Below, in pieces: positions 1 through 7,010 of a DNA stretch of 7,970 bases. The notes below the pieces were generated by a model, which saw only the letters and a list, made by a program, of their open reading frames with translations, searched no databases and was not told the origin of the DNA. Origin of the DNA: Betaproteobacteria bacterium (GTDB lineage Bacteria > Pseudomonadota > Gammaproteobacteria > Burkholderiales > Burkholderiaceae_C); contig RGEP01000079.1 of the NCBI GenBank assembly GCA_009918225.1, positions 1-7,970 on the forward strand. Direction: 5' to 3'. Position 1 is the first letter of the stretch. Each line of letters opens with the position of its first letter. Position numbers and translations under genes: made by a program.

Positions 1-1302
1 ATCTTCAATCCCTTCGGCAATCCTGCCGATGTGCTCAATGGTGTGAAGTCCACCATCTCCCGCAACGACTTGTGGGACCAGCGCGAGATGTACGGTACCG
101 CATCGATGGACCTGTTCAAGATCGGCAACCGCACCGCCACCGGCTTGATCGGCTTGGAGTCGCGCAAGGAGTTCTATTCCGACCAGTACGACCCACAGTC
201 TGAAGCGGGCATCATCGAAGGCTCGGCTGGCAATTCTGCAGCCGGCAGCCGCAAGGTGAATTCCCAGTTCTTTGAACTGTCGATCCCCGCCATGCAAAAC
301 ATGGAGCTGTCCTTTGCCGGACGCCGGGATTCCTACAGCGACTCCGGCAGTGCCTTCTCGCCCAAGGGTGCCATTCGGTGGCAGCCGGTGAAAAACACCA
401 CGGTGCGTGCATCGATCGGCAAGGGCTTCCGTGCTCCCACCCTGGACATCCTGACCCAGAAGCCGGCGTTCTCGGCCGATTCGGTGACCGACCTGCGCAC
501 CTGCCGCGCCTTTGGCCGTACGGCCGCGCAGTGCGGTGATGCCAACGGCGACGGTGTTGTGGATGGTGTGCAACCGCAGATCCAGGTGGACGCCACCGTC
601 ATTTCCAACCCCGGGCTGCAAGCCGAGACCTCCAAGCAGTCCAGCTTCGGCCTGGTTCTGGATGCCACGAACTGGTTGAGCCTGAGCGCTGATTACTACC
701 GGATCCACATCGACGGCCGTATCGCCAGCATCTCTTCGCAAACGGTGATCAACCGGACCTTGAACCCCGCCCTCGGCCCAGTGCCGGCGGCCTTCAAGGT
801 GGTGCGTGACCCGGTGACGGGCCAGATCACCAACGTGACGCGTGGCGCAATCAATGAAGGCACGCTGGACACCGACGGCATCGACCTGAATGCCCGCACG
901 AACTTCAAGTTCAGCCAGTCTCGCCTGCAGCAACAGCTGCTGGTCAGTTTGGTGCGTGACTACAGCATTGACGGTGGCGAGAACCTGGTGGGCACGCAGG
1001 GCGCGCCAAAGTGGCGGATGAACTTTGCCAACACCTACACGATCGGCCGGTTCACCACCTTCTTGGCCGTCAACCGCATTGCAGGCCAAAGCGAACAGAC
1101 GGCTCAGCCGACCTCGGCCTATACCACCCTCACGGGCTCGGTGTCCTACAACGCGTCCACCAAAACCCGCTTGACGGTGGGCGCGGTGAACCTGACCAAC
1201 AAGTTCCCGCAACTCATCAGCTATGACGGCCGCCCCTGGAACTTCAACCTGTACGACGGATTGGGCCGCCAGGTCTACTTCCGCGTGCAGCAAACCTTCT
1301 GA
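1..1302 (+). CDS. TonB-dependent outer-membrane receptor, C-terminal barrel (partial, start outside window)
   Basis: The open frame enters at base 1 and ends at TGA 1300-1302, giving the last 433 residues. It would be a 22-strand outer-membrane barrel that imports a bulky ligand using TonB energy. Visible family marks, numbered from the window edge, are the GFRAP motif at residues 142-146, the 'NPGLQAET' motif from residue 203 (family form NPxLxPE), alternating barrel strands, and a C-terminal strand ending YFRVQQTF with the terminal Phe needed for barrel assembly. The signal peptide, TonB box and plug lie upstream and are not seen, so the first in-frame GTG at 31 is not a start. A putative outer loop has two cysteines (codons 502-504 and 532-534) followed by a DxNxDGxxD calcium-loop-like stretch (538-564). 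The ligand cannot be told from the sequence. A strong terminator follows 26 bases after the stop. Confidence 0.93.
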   Translation: MFNPFGNPADVLNGVKSTISRNDLWDQREMYGTASMDLFKIGNRTATGLIGLESRKEFYSDQYDPQSEAGIIEGSAGNSAAGSRKVNSQFFELSIPAMQNMELSFAGRRDSYSDSGSAFSPKGAIRWQPVKNTTVRASIGKGFRAPTLDILTQKPAFSADSVTDLRTCRAFGRTAAQCGDANGDGVVDGVQPQIQVDATVISNPGLQAETSKQSSFGLVLDATNWLSLSADYYRIHIDGRIASISSQTVINRTLNPALGPVPAAFKVVRDPVTGQITNVTRGAINEGTLDTDGIDLNARTNFKFSQSRLQQQLLVSLVRDYSIDGGENLVGTQGAPKWRMNFANTYTIGRFTTFLAVNRIAGQSEQTAQPTSAYTTLTGSVSYNASTKTRLTVGAVNLTNKFPQLISYDGRPWNFNLYDGLGRQVYFRVQQTF

Positions 1303-1328
1303 TGGGGCAACAGCCCATGATGCAGGCA

Positions 1329-1356
1329 GGGGGCTCTCCGGAGCCCCCTTTTTTTT
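1329..1356 (+). terminator. Intrinsic (Rho-independent) terminator after the first receptor gene
   Basis: A perfect 8-bp stem, GGGGGCTC (1329-1336) with GAGCCCCC (1341-1348), closes a TCCG loop and is followed by eight T residues (1349-1356). The loop with its closing C-G pair has the form C(UNCG)G, an unusually stable RNA tetraloop. It should stop most transcription from the receptor gene. The next gene begins only 30 bases after the T tract. Confidence 0.95.
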
Positions 1357-1386
1357 GAGGCCTGGAGATCCGATACCCTTGAGGCT

Positions 1387-2505
1387 ATGAGCACCTACGC
1401 CTTGATGCACAGGCTGCAAGAGCAGCAGGCGATGCTGCGCGAAGCGCCCATTCGCAGCCCCAGTGGCTGGAACCCGGCGCAGGTTCAGCGTTGCGCCTAC
1501 TCCTGGATGCAACTCTCGGCTCACTGGATGGCGCATGGTGATGAACAGCGGGCCTTGCAAGCCTGGTTTCAGGCCGGGCAGCACTTGCCCCAGCAATGGA
1601 ACGTGCAGGCCCTGCAAGTGCTGGGCCTGACGGACGAGCTTGCGCTGGCCCAACGGTCAGCCGACATGAGCGCGCGCCGTGCTGCACAGCTGAAGGCCAG
1701 CTTTGGCCACCTGCACGAGCGCAATGGCCCGGCCTCGGTGTTCAGGATCGACCGCGCACTGGCCGGCTACCTGGGCCAGGCGCGGGTGTTTTCGAGCCAT
1801 CCGAGCCAGCAGCCCAAACTGCTCTACGTACCGGGCCTGTCCACCGCGGGCTTTGTAGACCCGCAGTCCATTGCACTCGCGCGTTCACTGGCCAGTGCCT
1901 ACGCCCTCATCCGGGAGGAGTTCGAAGCGGCGCTTCAACAGGGCGATGCCCATGAGCCCTTTATGGGACGCCTGAGCCCGGAGGTGGAACGGCGGTATGT
2001 CAGCGGTGGTGCTGTGGCCTCTTGGGACGCCATCTTCTTCGACCGGCACGGCCAGCGTCACAACGACGTGCACAGGCGCTACCCGAACACCAGTGCTGTG
2101 CTCGATGCAGCCGACCGCTGCCACATCCCGATGCAATCACCTGAGACCTGCTTTTCGATTCTGCGGCCCCACACCCGCATCGAGCCCCACTATGGAGTGA
2201 CCAATGCGCGCTTGGTGGTCCACCTGCCCTTGAAGGTCCCACCGGGGTGCTATTTGGAGCTGGTCGGCCTGGGCCGTCATGATTGGCGCGAGGGAGAAGT
2301 CTTTGCCTTTGACGACACCTTCTTCCATGCGGCCGAAAACCCCAGTGACCAAGTACGCGGCATCCTGCTGACCGATGCCTGGCATCCCGACTTGAGCGCG
2401 GTGGAACGAGAGGCCTTTACAGACCTGATCACCACCTTGACCACCTTGGAGTCGGCACCCGAGTGGGCAGATGATTCAAGCGCCGAACGGGCCGCAGCAG
2501 CATGA
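1387..2505 (+). CDS. Aspartyl/asparaginyl beta-hydroxylase-family Fe(II)/2-oxoglutarate oxygenase with helical N-terminal region
   Basis: A 372-residue protein. Residues about 29-110 are helical and TPR-like. Residues about 170-345 match the aspartyl/asparaginyl beta-hydroxylase domain, which couples 2-oxoglutarate decarboxylation to hydroxylation of a side chain. By alignment from memory to human AspH, the two iron ligands are His268 (in PHYGVTN) and His314 (in FDDTFFH). Oxoglutarate contacts would be Ser257, His279 and Arg324, the last exactly 10 residues after His314 as in AspH. The family tail 'TDAWHPDLS' is at 329-337. The position of AspH Arg688 is Val277 here. As in most bacterial members, there is no third carboxylate iron ligand. 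No signal peptide is seen, so it is probably cytoplasmic. The ATG at 1387 has GAGG only two bases upstream, an unusually short spacing; ATG 1405 is an alternative. Its stop overlaps the methyltransferase start. The substrate is unknown: protein, peptide or small molecule. Confidence 0.88.
   Translation: MSTYALMHRLQEQQAMLREAPIRSPSGWNPAQVQRCAYSWMQLSAHWMAHGDEQRALQAWFQAGQHLPQQWNVQALQVLGLTDELALAQRSADMSARRAAQLKASFGHLHERNGPASVFRIDRALAGYLGQARVFSSHPSQQPKLLYVPGLSTAGFVDPQSIALARSLASAYALIREEFEAALQQGDAHEPFMGRLSPEVERRYVSGGAVASWDAIFFDRHGQRHNDVHRRYPNTSAVLDAADRCHIPMQSPETCFSILRPHTRIEPHYGVTNARLVVHLPLKVPPGCYLELVGLGRHDWREGEVFAFDDTFFHAAENPSDQVRGILLTDAWHPDLSAVEREAFTDLITTLTTLESAPEWADDSSAERAAAA
2502..2505 (+). promoter_or_regulatory. 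ATGA stop/start overlap coupling the oxygenase and methyltransferase genes
   Basis: The TGA of the oxygenase gene (2503-2505) overlaps the ATG of the methyltransferase gene (2502-2504). No good Shine-Dalgarno sequence precedes this ATG, so translation of the second gene probably depends on ribosomes that finish the first. The two proteins are therefore likely made together and in a fixed ratio. Confidence 0.85.
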
Positions 2506-3473
2506 GTACCCGGTCCGCCGACACCGTTCAGGCCTGGACAGGCCATTGGGCTCAAACCTTGACGGGCTCCATCGACCTCAACGGCGCTGACCCCGTGGCC
2601 CATGCCTTGCGGCGCCATTGGGCAAACCGAGTGTCCCAGCTCAGGGCCTGCGGCCAGATCGTGGACGTGGGCAGTGGGCCCGCCATCTTGGCGCGGCTGA
2701 TGGGCAGCCTGGGCTGGGCGGTTGAACACCCCAACACCTGGTGGTGTGTGGACCAAGCAGACCTGGGTCAAGGCTGGCAGCAGTCGCTGCCCACCGGTGT
2801 CAGGGTGTTGGATGGCCTGCCGTTTGAACAGTCGCGCCCGCCATCTGGACCCGTTGATGCCATGGTGAGCAACTTTGGTTTGGAGTACCTGGACCGAGCT
2901 GGTCTCGTCCACGCCCTGCCCCATTGGCTCGGGCCACATGGGCACCTGGAAGCGGTCCTGCATGCGAGAGGATCGGTCATCGACAAGGTCAGCGCCGAGC
3001 ATGCCGCAGACCTGCGGGTGGCGCTGCATGAGTTGGAACTGCCCCAACGGGGGCTGGACCTGGTTCAGGCCCTGGCCACCGCACCGACCGACCCCGTGCA
3101 CCGAATGATGCACGGCGTCGAGGTTCGCGATGCCTATAACGCGGCCGTGGACCAGCTCAAGCAGCGGATGGAGGCCCGAGGCCGGCCCAGCGCGGTGCTC
3201 ATGGACCTGCTTGGCGGCATCACACATGCGATACGCCAGGTGCGAAGTACGGGCGCAGAAGGAGCTTCCCAGGCTATTTCACGCTTAGGCCGGTCGCTTG
3301 AGGCGGAATGGGCTCGGCTGCAGCAGATGCAAGCTTGCGCCTTGGATGAGCGCCAGCTCAGCGAATGGCACTGCGCGCTGCAGGGCACGATGGCGCAGCC
3401 TCAGCGGCTAAAGGCACAGCGGATCGACTGTGCCTTGGGCCTTGTGGCGTGGAACCTCAGCACGGCCGCCTGA
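2502..3473 (+). CDS. Class I SAM-dependent methyltransferase-like protein
   Basis: A 323-residue protein with no signal peptide or membrane segment. Motif I of the Rossmann-like SAM-binding fold is IVDVGSGPA at residues 53-61. The acidic end of strand 2, which usually holds the ribose hydroxyls, is Asp84 in WWCVDQAD. A motif IV-like strand, VDAMVSNFGLEYLD, lies at 118-131 and is followed by the 'LPHWLGPHGHL' stretch where such enzymes carry the LxPGG turn. The Pro-Gly-Gly turn is altered to Gly-Pro-His-Gly. Residues about 160-300 are rich in predicted helix and match no family I recognise. The protein probably transfers a methyl group, but the acceptor is unknown. It starts inside the oxygenase stop codon and ends 37 bases before the peptidase gene, so all three genes are probably one operon. 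The shared operon suggests that hydroxylation and methylation act on the same or related molecules; that is inference. A degenerate, SAM-binding but inactive protein cannot be excluded. Confidence 0.75.
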   Translation: MSTRSADTVQAWTGHWAQTLTGSIDLNGADPVAHALRRHWANRVSQLRACGQIVDVGSGPAILARLMGSLGWAVEHPNTWWCVDQADLGQGWQQSLPTGVRVLDGLPFEQSRPPSGPVDAMVSNFGLEYLDRAGLVHALPHWLGPHGHLEAVLHARGSVIDKVSAEHAADLRVALHELELPQRGLDLVQALATAPTDPVHRMMHGVEVRDAYNAAVDQLKQRMEARGRPSAVLMDLLGGITHAIRQVRSTGAEGASQAISRLGRSLEAEWARLQQMQACALDERQLSEWHCALQGTMAQPQRLKAQRIDCALGLVAWNLSTAA

Positions 3474-3510
3474 TCTCATACACGGCTTTAACCCACAGCG
3501 AATTCCGATC

Positions 3511-5583
3511 ATGACCGTCCTGAACCGCCGCACCGCTCACCCCGTCAAGCTCCTTGTATGGATTGGCGCCTGCCTGACCAGTCTGCTGACGGGCCTTGAC
3601 GCTGCAGCGTCTTCCAGCAGCTCCACGGTACAAGTACAGGCCAGCAGCCTGGTCAAGCTGGAAGACTTCTTCCGCCGCCCAGAGTTCTCCGAGGCGGTTC
3701 TGTCGCCCAACGGTCGCTACCTGGCCACGCTGTCTTCCATCAACCAGCGTCTGAACCTGGTGGTCGTCGACCTCGACACCCGTCAGGCCTCGGTTTTGAC
3801 CCGATACGACAACATAGACCTGGGCCGCCTGCGCTGGGCCGGCAACGACCGCATTCTGTACAGCGCGGTGCAGATCAATGCCCCAAGCGGCCAAGACGCA
3901 CCCCGCAGTGGCGGTCTGTTCGTGATCAAGCGTGACGGCAGCGAGGGCCGACAGCTCGCGCGCACCGTCAGCCAGTTGGTCAAGAACGAAACCGGCGGCT
4001 TTTTGGCCATGCAGCCCCTTCGGCCGGTGCCCGGAGCCCCCGATGAAATGATCGTCTCGGCGGTGGTGGCCAATGACGATTCATTCGATCTGTATCGCAT
4101 CAACCTGAGCACAGGGCGGCACCGGCTGTTGACGGCCGGGCGCCCTGCCGACCGCATCGGCAGCTGGATCCTGGACAGCAAGGGTGTGCCCCGGGTCGCC
4201 TTGGCTGGGGGCGCAGGTCGCAGCACCCAGCGCATCGTGTACTACCGCCGCGACGCCGATTCCGCCTGGCAGGAGATCGCGCGCTTTGATGAGACGCGCG
4301 CACCAGCCTTCGTGCCTTTGGCTTTCGACAGCGACGACGAACACCTGTACGTTGCCAGCAACGAGGGCCGTGCCAACATGGCCATCTACCGCTACAACCC
4401 TCAACAGCGGGCCATGGTGGAGATGGTGGCCCAACACCCCCAATACGATTTGGGCGCTTCTCCTCAAGGTGGGGCCCTCAACAGCCTGTTGTTTGATCCG
4501 CAAAGCAATGCCTTGGCCGGGCTGCGCATCGATGCCGATCGTCCCCAAGTCCTGTGGCTTGATGAGTCTATGGCCAAGGTGCAGGCCTCGGTGGACGCCA
4601 CCTGGCCGGATCGATTTAACGTGCTCTCGGGCAGCCGGCTGTCCAGCCGTGTGCTGATCAGCAGCTACTCGGACACCCTGCCAGGACGCTTGTACCTCTA
4701 CGACCGGCAGACCCAGAAGTTGGAGGAGATTGGCGCCTCGCGTCCATGGCTCGAAGGGCAGTTGGCCCAGGTCCGTCCGTTCAGGCTCAAGACCCGCGAT
4801 GGCCTGGAGATACCGTCTTACGTGGTGTTGCCACGCGACCACCGACCAGGCCAACGCCTGCCCACCGTGGTGCACATACACGGAGGACCCTTTGCGCGAG
4901 ATGTGGTGCAAGGGGGACGCTATGGTCCGTCTTTCGGCGTGCGGGAAGCGCAGGTTCTGGCCTCACGCGGCTATGCCGTGGTGCTGCCCAACTTCCGCAT
5001 CACGCCTGAGCTGGGCTCTCAGATCTACTATGCGGGCTTTGGCACCTACGGCCAGCAGATGTCCGATGACCATGAAGATGCGGCTGCATGGGCCATTGAT
5101 CAGGGCTTCGCCGATCCGCGCCGCATTTGCATCTCCGGCGCCAGCTATGGGGGCTACGCAGCGCTGCAGGCCCTTACCCGCCCCAGCAACCCCTTTGCCT
5201 GCGCCATCGCTGGATTGCCAGTCACGGACCTGAAGTTTCAGCGTGAACGCGCCGACTATGCCTTTTCCCCTGCTGCCGTCGAGTATTGGCGCAAGGTCCA
5301 GGGCGTGGCCGACTTTGACGACCCCAAGGTGCGCCAGCAGTCTCCGCTGTTCCAGGCCGAGCGCATCAAGGCACCAGTCTTCATGTATGTGGGCGAACTC
5401 GACAGCCGAACCCCCCCCGCACAGGCCAAACGCATGGCCGACGCGCTGGCGGCTGCGGGCAATCCGGTGAAGGACTATTTCGTGGGCAGGGGCGAAGGCC
5501 ATGGCTTCGGCGTGCAAGCGGTCAATGTGGAGCTCTACAGCCGAATCCTGAAATTCCTGGAAGACGCCCTGGCCGAGCGCTGA
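3511..5583 (+). CDS. Exported S9-family (prolyl oligopeptidase-like) serine peptidase
   Basis: A 690-residue protein, the usual length for bacterial S9 peptidases. Residues 1-33 look like a Sec signal: basic start, hydrophobic stretch about 14-29, and an Ala-rich cleavage site near 31-33. The region from about 48 to 420 has repeated short strand pairs (SPNGRYLA, DSDDEHLYVAS) typical of the beta-propeller that filters substrates by size. From about 422 an alpha/beta-hydrolase domain follows, with HGGP at 457-460, the nucleophile elbow GASYGG with Ser545, catalytic Asp631 in GELDSRTPP, and catalytic His664 in GEGHGFG. It would cleave short peptides in the periplasm or beyond. The ATG at 3511 is preferred because it opens the signal peptide. 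The GTG at 3430 would overlap the methyltransferase gene and bury that signal. No clear Shine-Dalgarno precedes the ATG, so coupling to the upstream gene is possible. Exact specificity, endo- or exopeptidase, cannot be read. Confidence 0.93.
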   Translation: MTVLNRRTAHPVKLLVWIGACLTSLLTGLDAAASSSSSTVQVQASSLVKLEDFFRRPEFSEAVLSPNGRYLATLSSINQRLNLVVVDLDTRQASVLTRYDNIDLGRLRWAGNDRILYSAVQINAPSGQDAPRSGGLFVIKRDGSEGRQLARTVSQLVKNETGGFLAMQPLRPVPGAPDEMIVSAVVANDDSFDLYRINLSTGRHRLLTAGRPADRIGSWILDSKGVPRVALAGGAGRSTQRIVYYRRDADSAWQEIARFDETRAPAFVPLAFDSDDEHLYVASNEGRANMAIYRYNPQQRAMVEMVAQHPQYDLGASPQGGALNSLLFDPQSNALAGLRIDADRPQVLWLDESMAKVQASVDATWPDRFNVLSGSRLSSRVLISSYSDTLPGRLYLYDRQTQKLEEIGASRPWLEGQLAQVRPFRLKTRDGLEIPSYVVLPRDHRPGQRLPTVVHIHGGPFARDVVQGGRYGPSFGVREAQVLASRGYAVVLPNFRITPELGSQIYYAGFGTYGQQMSDDHEDAAAWAIDQGFADPRRICISGASYGGYAALQALTRPSNPFACAIAGLPVTDLKFQRERADYAFSPAAVEYWRKVQGVADFDDPKVRQQSPLFQAERIKAPVFMYVGELDSRTPPAQAKRMADALAAAGNPVKDYFVGRGEGHGFGVQAVNVELYSRILKFLEDALAER

Positions 5584-5595
5584 GGCCTGGCCTCA
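5581..5595. repeat. Perfect inverted repeat spanning both convergent stop codons
   Basis: The sequence tgaggcctggcctca is a 7-base inverted repeat around a single central base. Its left arm begins with the TGA of the plus-strand peptidase gene and its right arm ends with the complement of the TGA of the minus-strand carboxypeptidase gene. As RNA it could form a 5-6 bp hairpin on either strand. Neither side has a following T tract, so it is at best a weak bidirectional terminator, perhaps Rho-assisted or limiting RNA decay. Confidence 0.6.
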
Positions 5596-6522
5596 ATCTC
5601 CAAAAAACAAGTAAGCCGTGCGGCCGTCGACCTGCAGCTGCGCCGGCATGCCCTGGGGCAGGCTCAAGTTCAGCGGTACATGACCCACCGGAAGACCGGT
5701 CAGCAAGGGTGTTTTGGGGCAAGCCGCCGCCACCCGCTGCAGCATCGCCTTGAGGCCATAGCCTCGGTCCAGCGGAGACGGCTTCCAGGCGCTGAACTGT
5801 CCCAGCAGAACGGCGCGCTGCTCAGCCAAAACGCCCGCCTGCGCCAACTGCAAGAGCATGCGCTCCACGCGATAGGGGTGCTCGGCCACGTCTTCCAGGA
5901 ACAGGATGCCCCCCTTGATGCGCGGCCAGTGGGGCGTGCCCAGCAGGCTGCACACCATGCTCAAGTTCCCGCCCCAGAGGCGCCCCTTGGCGCTTAGGCC
6001 ATCACGCCCGGCGTCGGTGCGAAAGCCCACGGCTTCCAGGTCGCCCCGCATGGCCTGATCGAAAGTCTCGCAGGTGATGTCATTGGCTTCGTCCCCATGG
6101 GCATCCAGGCCAAGCTCACGCCCGAAGTCTTCCGCCGCCATAGGCCCGTGCCACGACACCGCCCCGGTGTGGGCCCACAGGCCCAGGCTCAGCGCCGTCA
6201 TGTCGCTGTAGCCCACCCAGCGGGTTCCCTGCTCGACGCTGCGCTTGATCCGCTTCCACTGAATGCCGTCGAGCAAACGGGTCATGCCATAGCCCCCACG
6301 GCACGCCAAGGCCACCGAAGGGGCCTCATCGGCCACCCGGTGCAGGGTCGCCAGGCGGGCTTGGTCGTCACCGGCAAACCGTTGATGGCGCATCCGCACG
6401 CTCTCGTCTTCAACAACCGCGTAGCCCAGGGCTTGTAGACGGCGCCGGGCACGTTGGACGTGGGCACGGCGTGTTTCAACGCCGGAAGCGGCGAACAGGG
6501 TCAGGGTGTTGGAGGAGCTCAT
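5593..6522 (-). CDS. ldcA: LD-carboxypeptidase, peptidase family S66
   Basis: A 309-residue protein, close to the usual length of about 300. LD-carboxypeptidases remove the terminal D-Ala from murein tetrapeptides during cytoplasmic recycling of cell-wall peptides. The catalytic Ser-Glu-His set is present: Ser106 in the nucleophile turn VGYSDMTA, Glu210 in ILFLED, and His281 in LPVGHVPLN. The order and spacing match family S66. The CRGGYG loop (74-79) and the WGGNLSMV segment (183-190) are also typical. There is no signal peptide, as expected for the cytoplasmic recycling enzyme. The start is ATG 6522-6520, which overlaps the tadA stop as ATGA. A longer frame reaching 6753 would run through tadA and add 77 residues with no family resemblance. 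The S66 family also includes MccF-type microcin immunity proteins, but length and tadA linkage favour LdcA. Confidence 0.93.
   Translation of the reverse strand: MSSSNTLTLFAASGVETRRAHVQRARRRLQALGYAVVEDESVRMRHQRFAGDDQARLATLHRVADEAPSVALACRGGYGMTRLLDGIQWKRIKRSVEQGTRWVGYSDMTALSLGLWAHTGAVSWHGPMAAEDFGRELGLDAHGDEANDITCETFDQAMRGDLEAVGFRTDAGRDGLSAKGRLWGGNLSMVCSLLGTPHWPRIKGGILFLEDVAEHPYRVERMLLQLAQAGVLAEQRAVLLGQFSAWKPSPLDRGYGLKAMLQRVAAACPKTPLLTGLPVGHVPLNLSLPQGMPAQLQVDGRTAYLFFGD
6519..6522 (-). promoter_or_regulatory. ATGA stop/start overlap coupling tadA and the LD-carboxypeptidase gene
   Basis: On the minus strand the tadA TGA (6521-6519) overlaps the carboxypeptidase ATG (6522-6520). The bases just before the ATG are pyrimidine-rich with no Shine-Dalgarno, so translation of the second gene probably relies on termination and restart at this point. 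Confidence 0.85.
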
Positions 6523-7010
6523 GAGTGGGGTGGGGCCGACCGCTGCCGCTGGCGCCGCTCTTGGAAAAAGGCCTGCAACAGGGCAGTTGAATCGGCGGCC
6601 AACACGCCGCCATGCACGACCGTTTGATGGTTGAGTTGGGCGTAACGGCTTAGGTCGATCACCGAGCCCGCCGCACCGGTCTTGGGGTCGTGGGCAGCAA
6701 ATACGATTCGGGACAGGCGCGCATGCAGCATCGCCATGAGACACATGGCACAAGGCTCCAAGGTGACATAGAGCGTTGCGCCGGGGAAACGGTAGTTCTT
6801 CAGGGTCTGACCCGCCAGGCGCAGAGCCAGGACCTCGGCATGGGCAGTTGGGTCGTGACGTGAAATGGGCGCATTGTGCGCCTGCGCCAAAACGGCGCCC
6901 TCATGCACCAAGACGGCGCCAACGGGCACCTCACCGGAAGCCCAGGCCAACTGCGCCTGGCGCAAGGCCAGGCGCATGTATGACTCATCGTCGGGCTCGT
7001 TGCTCGTCAC
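6519..7010 (-). CDS. tadA: tRNA-specific adenosine deaminase TadA
   Basis: A 163-residue cytidine/adenosine deaminase-fold protein. TadA converts adenosine 34 of tRNA-Arg(ACG) to inosine, which lets one tRNA read CGU, CGC and CGA codons. The zinc site is seen as His57-Ala-Glu59, where Glu59 is the proton shuttle, and Pro86-Cys87-Ala-Met-Cys90. Family segments GEVPVGAVLV (26-35) and DPKTGAAGSV (108-117) are intact; the latter separates TadA from guanine and cytosine deaminases. The start is taken as GTG 7010-7008, which gives the usual short N-terminus before the conserved YMRLAL helix. An ATG at 6977-6975 (residue 12) is the alternative and would clip it. The gene begins six bases after the stop of the upstream receptor gene and overlaps the downstream carboxypeptidase gene, so all three are probably co-transcribed. 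The gene is normally essential. Confidence 0.95.
   Translation of the reverse strand: MTSNEPDDESYMRLALRQAQLAWASGEVPVGAVLVHEGAVLAQAHNAPISRHDPTAHAEVLALRLAGQTLKNYRFPGATLYVTLEPCAMCLMAMLHARLSRIVFAAHDPKTGAAGSVIDLSRYAQLNHQTVVHGGVLAADSTALLQAFFQERRQRQRSAPPHS

Noticed and set aside
1356..1365. Ten-base match tgaggcctgg at 1356-1365 and 5581-5590
   Set aside because: Several ten-base repeats are expected by chance in 8 kb; the flanks do not match.
2277..3227. 316-residue open frame antisense to the oxygenase and methyltransferase genes
   Set aside because: It spans two well-supported genes, has no recognisable family motifs, and long antisense frames are expected in GC-rich DNA.
3430..3510. Extended GTG start for the S9 peptidase
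   Set aside because: It would overlap the methyltransferase gene and place 27 non-conserved residues before an evident signal peptide.
3529..3600. Lipoprotein signal (Cys21 in WIGAC) in the S9 peptidase
   Set aside because: The hydrophobic core continues well past the cysteine and the residue before it does not fit a strong lipobox; a Sec signal cut near residue 33 fits better.
4081..4911. 276-residue open frame antisense to the S9 peptidase gene
   Set aside because: It is fully covered by the beta-propeller and early catalytic coding of the peptidase, with low-complexity content and no family match.
3511..5583. Lasso-peptide isopeptidase (AtxE2-like) reading of the S9 peptidase
   Set aside because: Fold, length and receptor neighbour fit, but no lasso precursor, maturation genes or sigma/anti-sigma pair are visible, and the N-terminal propeller segment looks like the general S9 group. 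A profile search against the isopeptidase family would decide.
5593..6522. Microcin C immunity protein (MccF) reading of the S66 peptidase
   Set aside because: No microcin genes are nearby, the length fits LdcA, and it is coupled to tadA.
6523..6753. N-terminal extension of the LD-carboxypeptidase
   Set aside because: The 77 added residues are an out-of-frame shadow of tadA; the ATG at 6522 overlaps the tadA stop in the usual coupled way.
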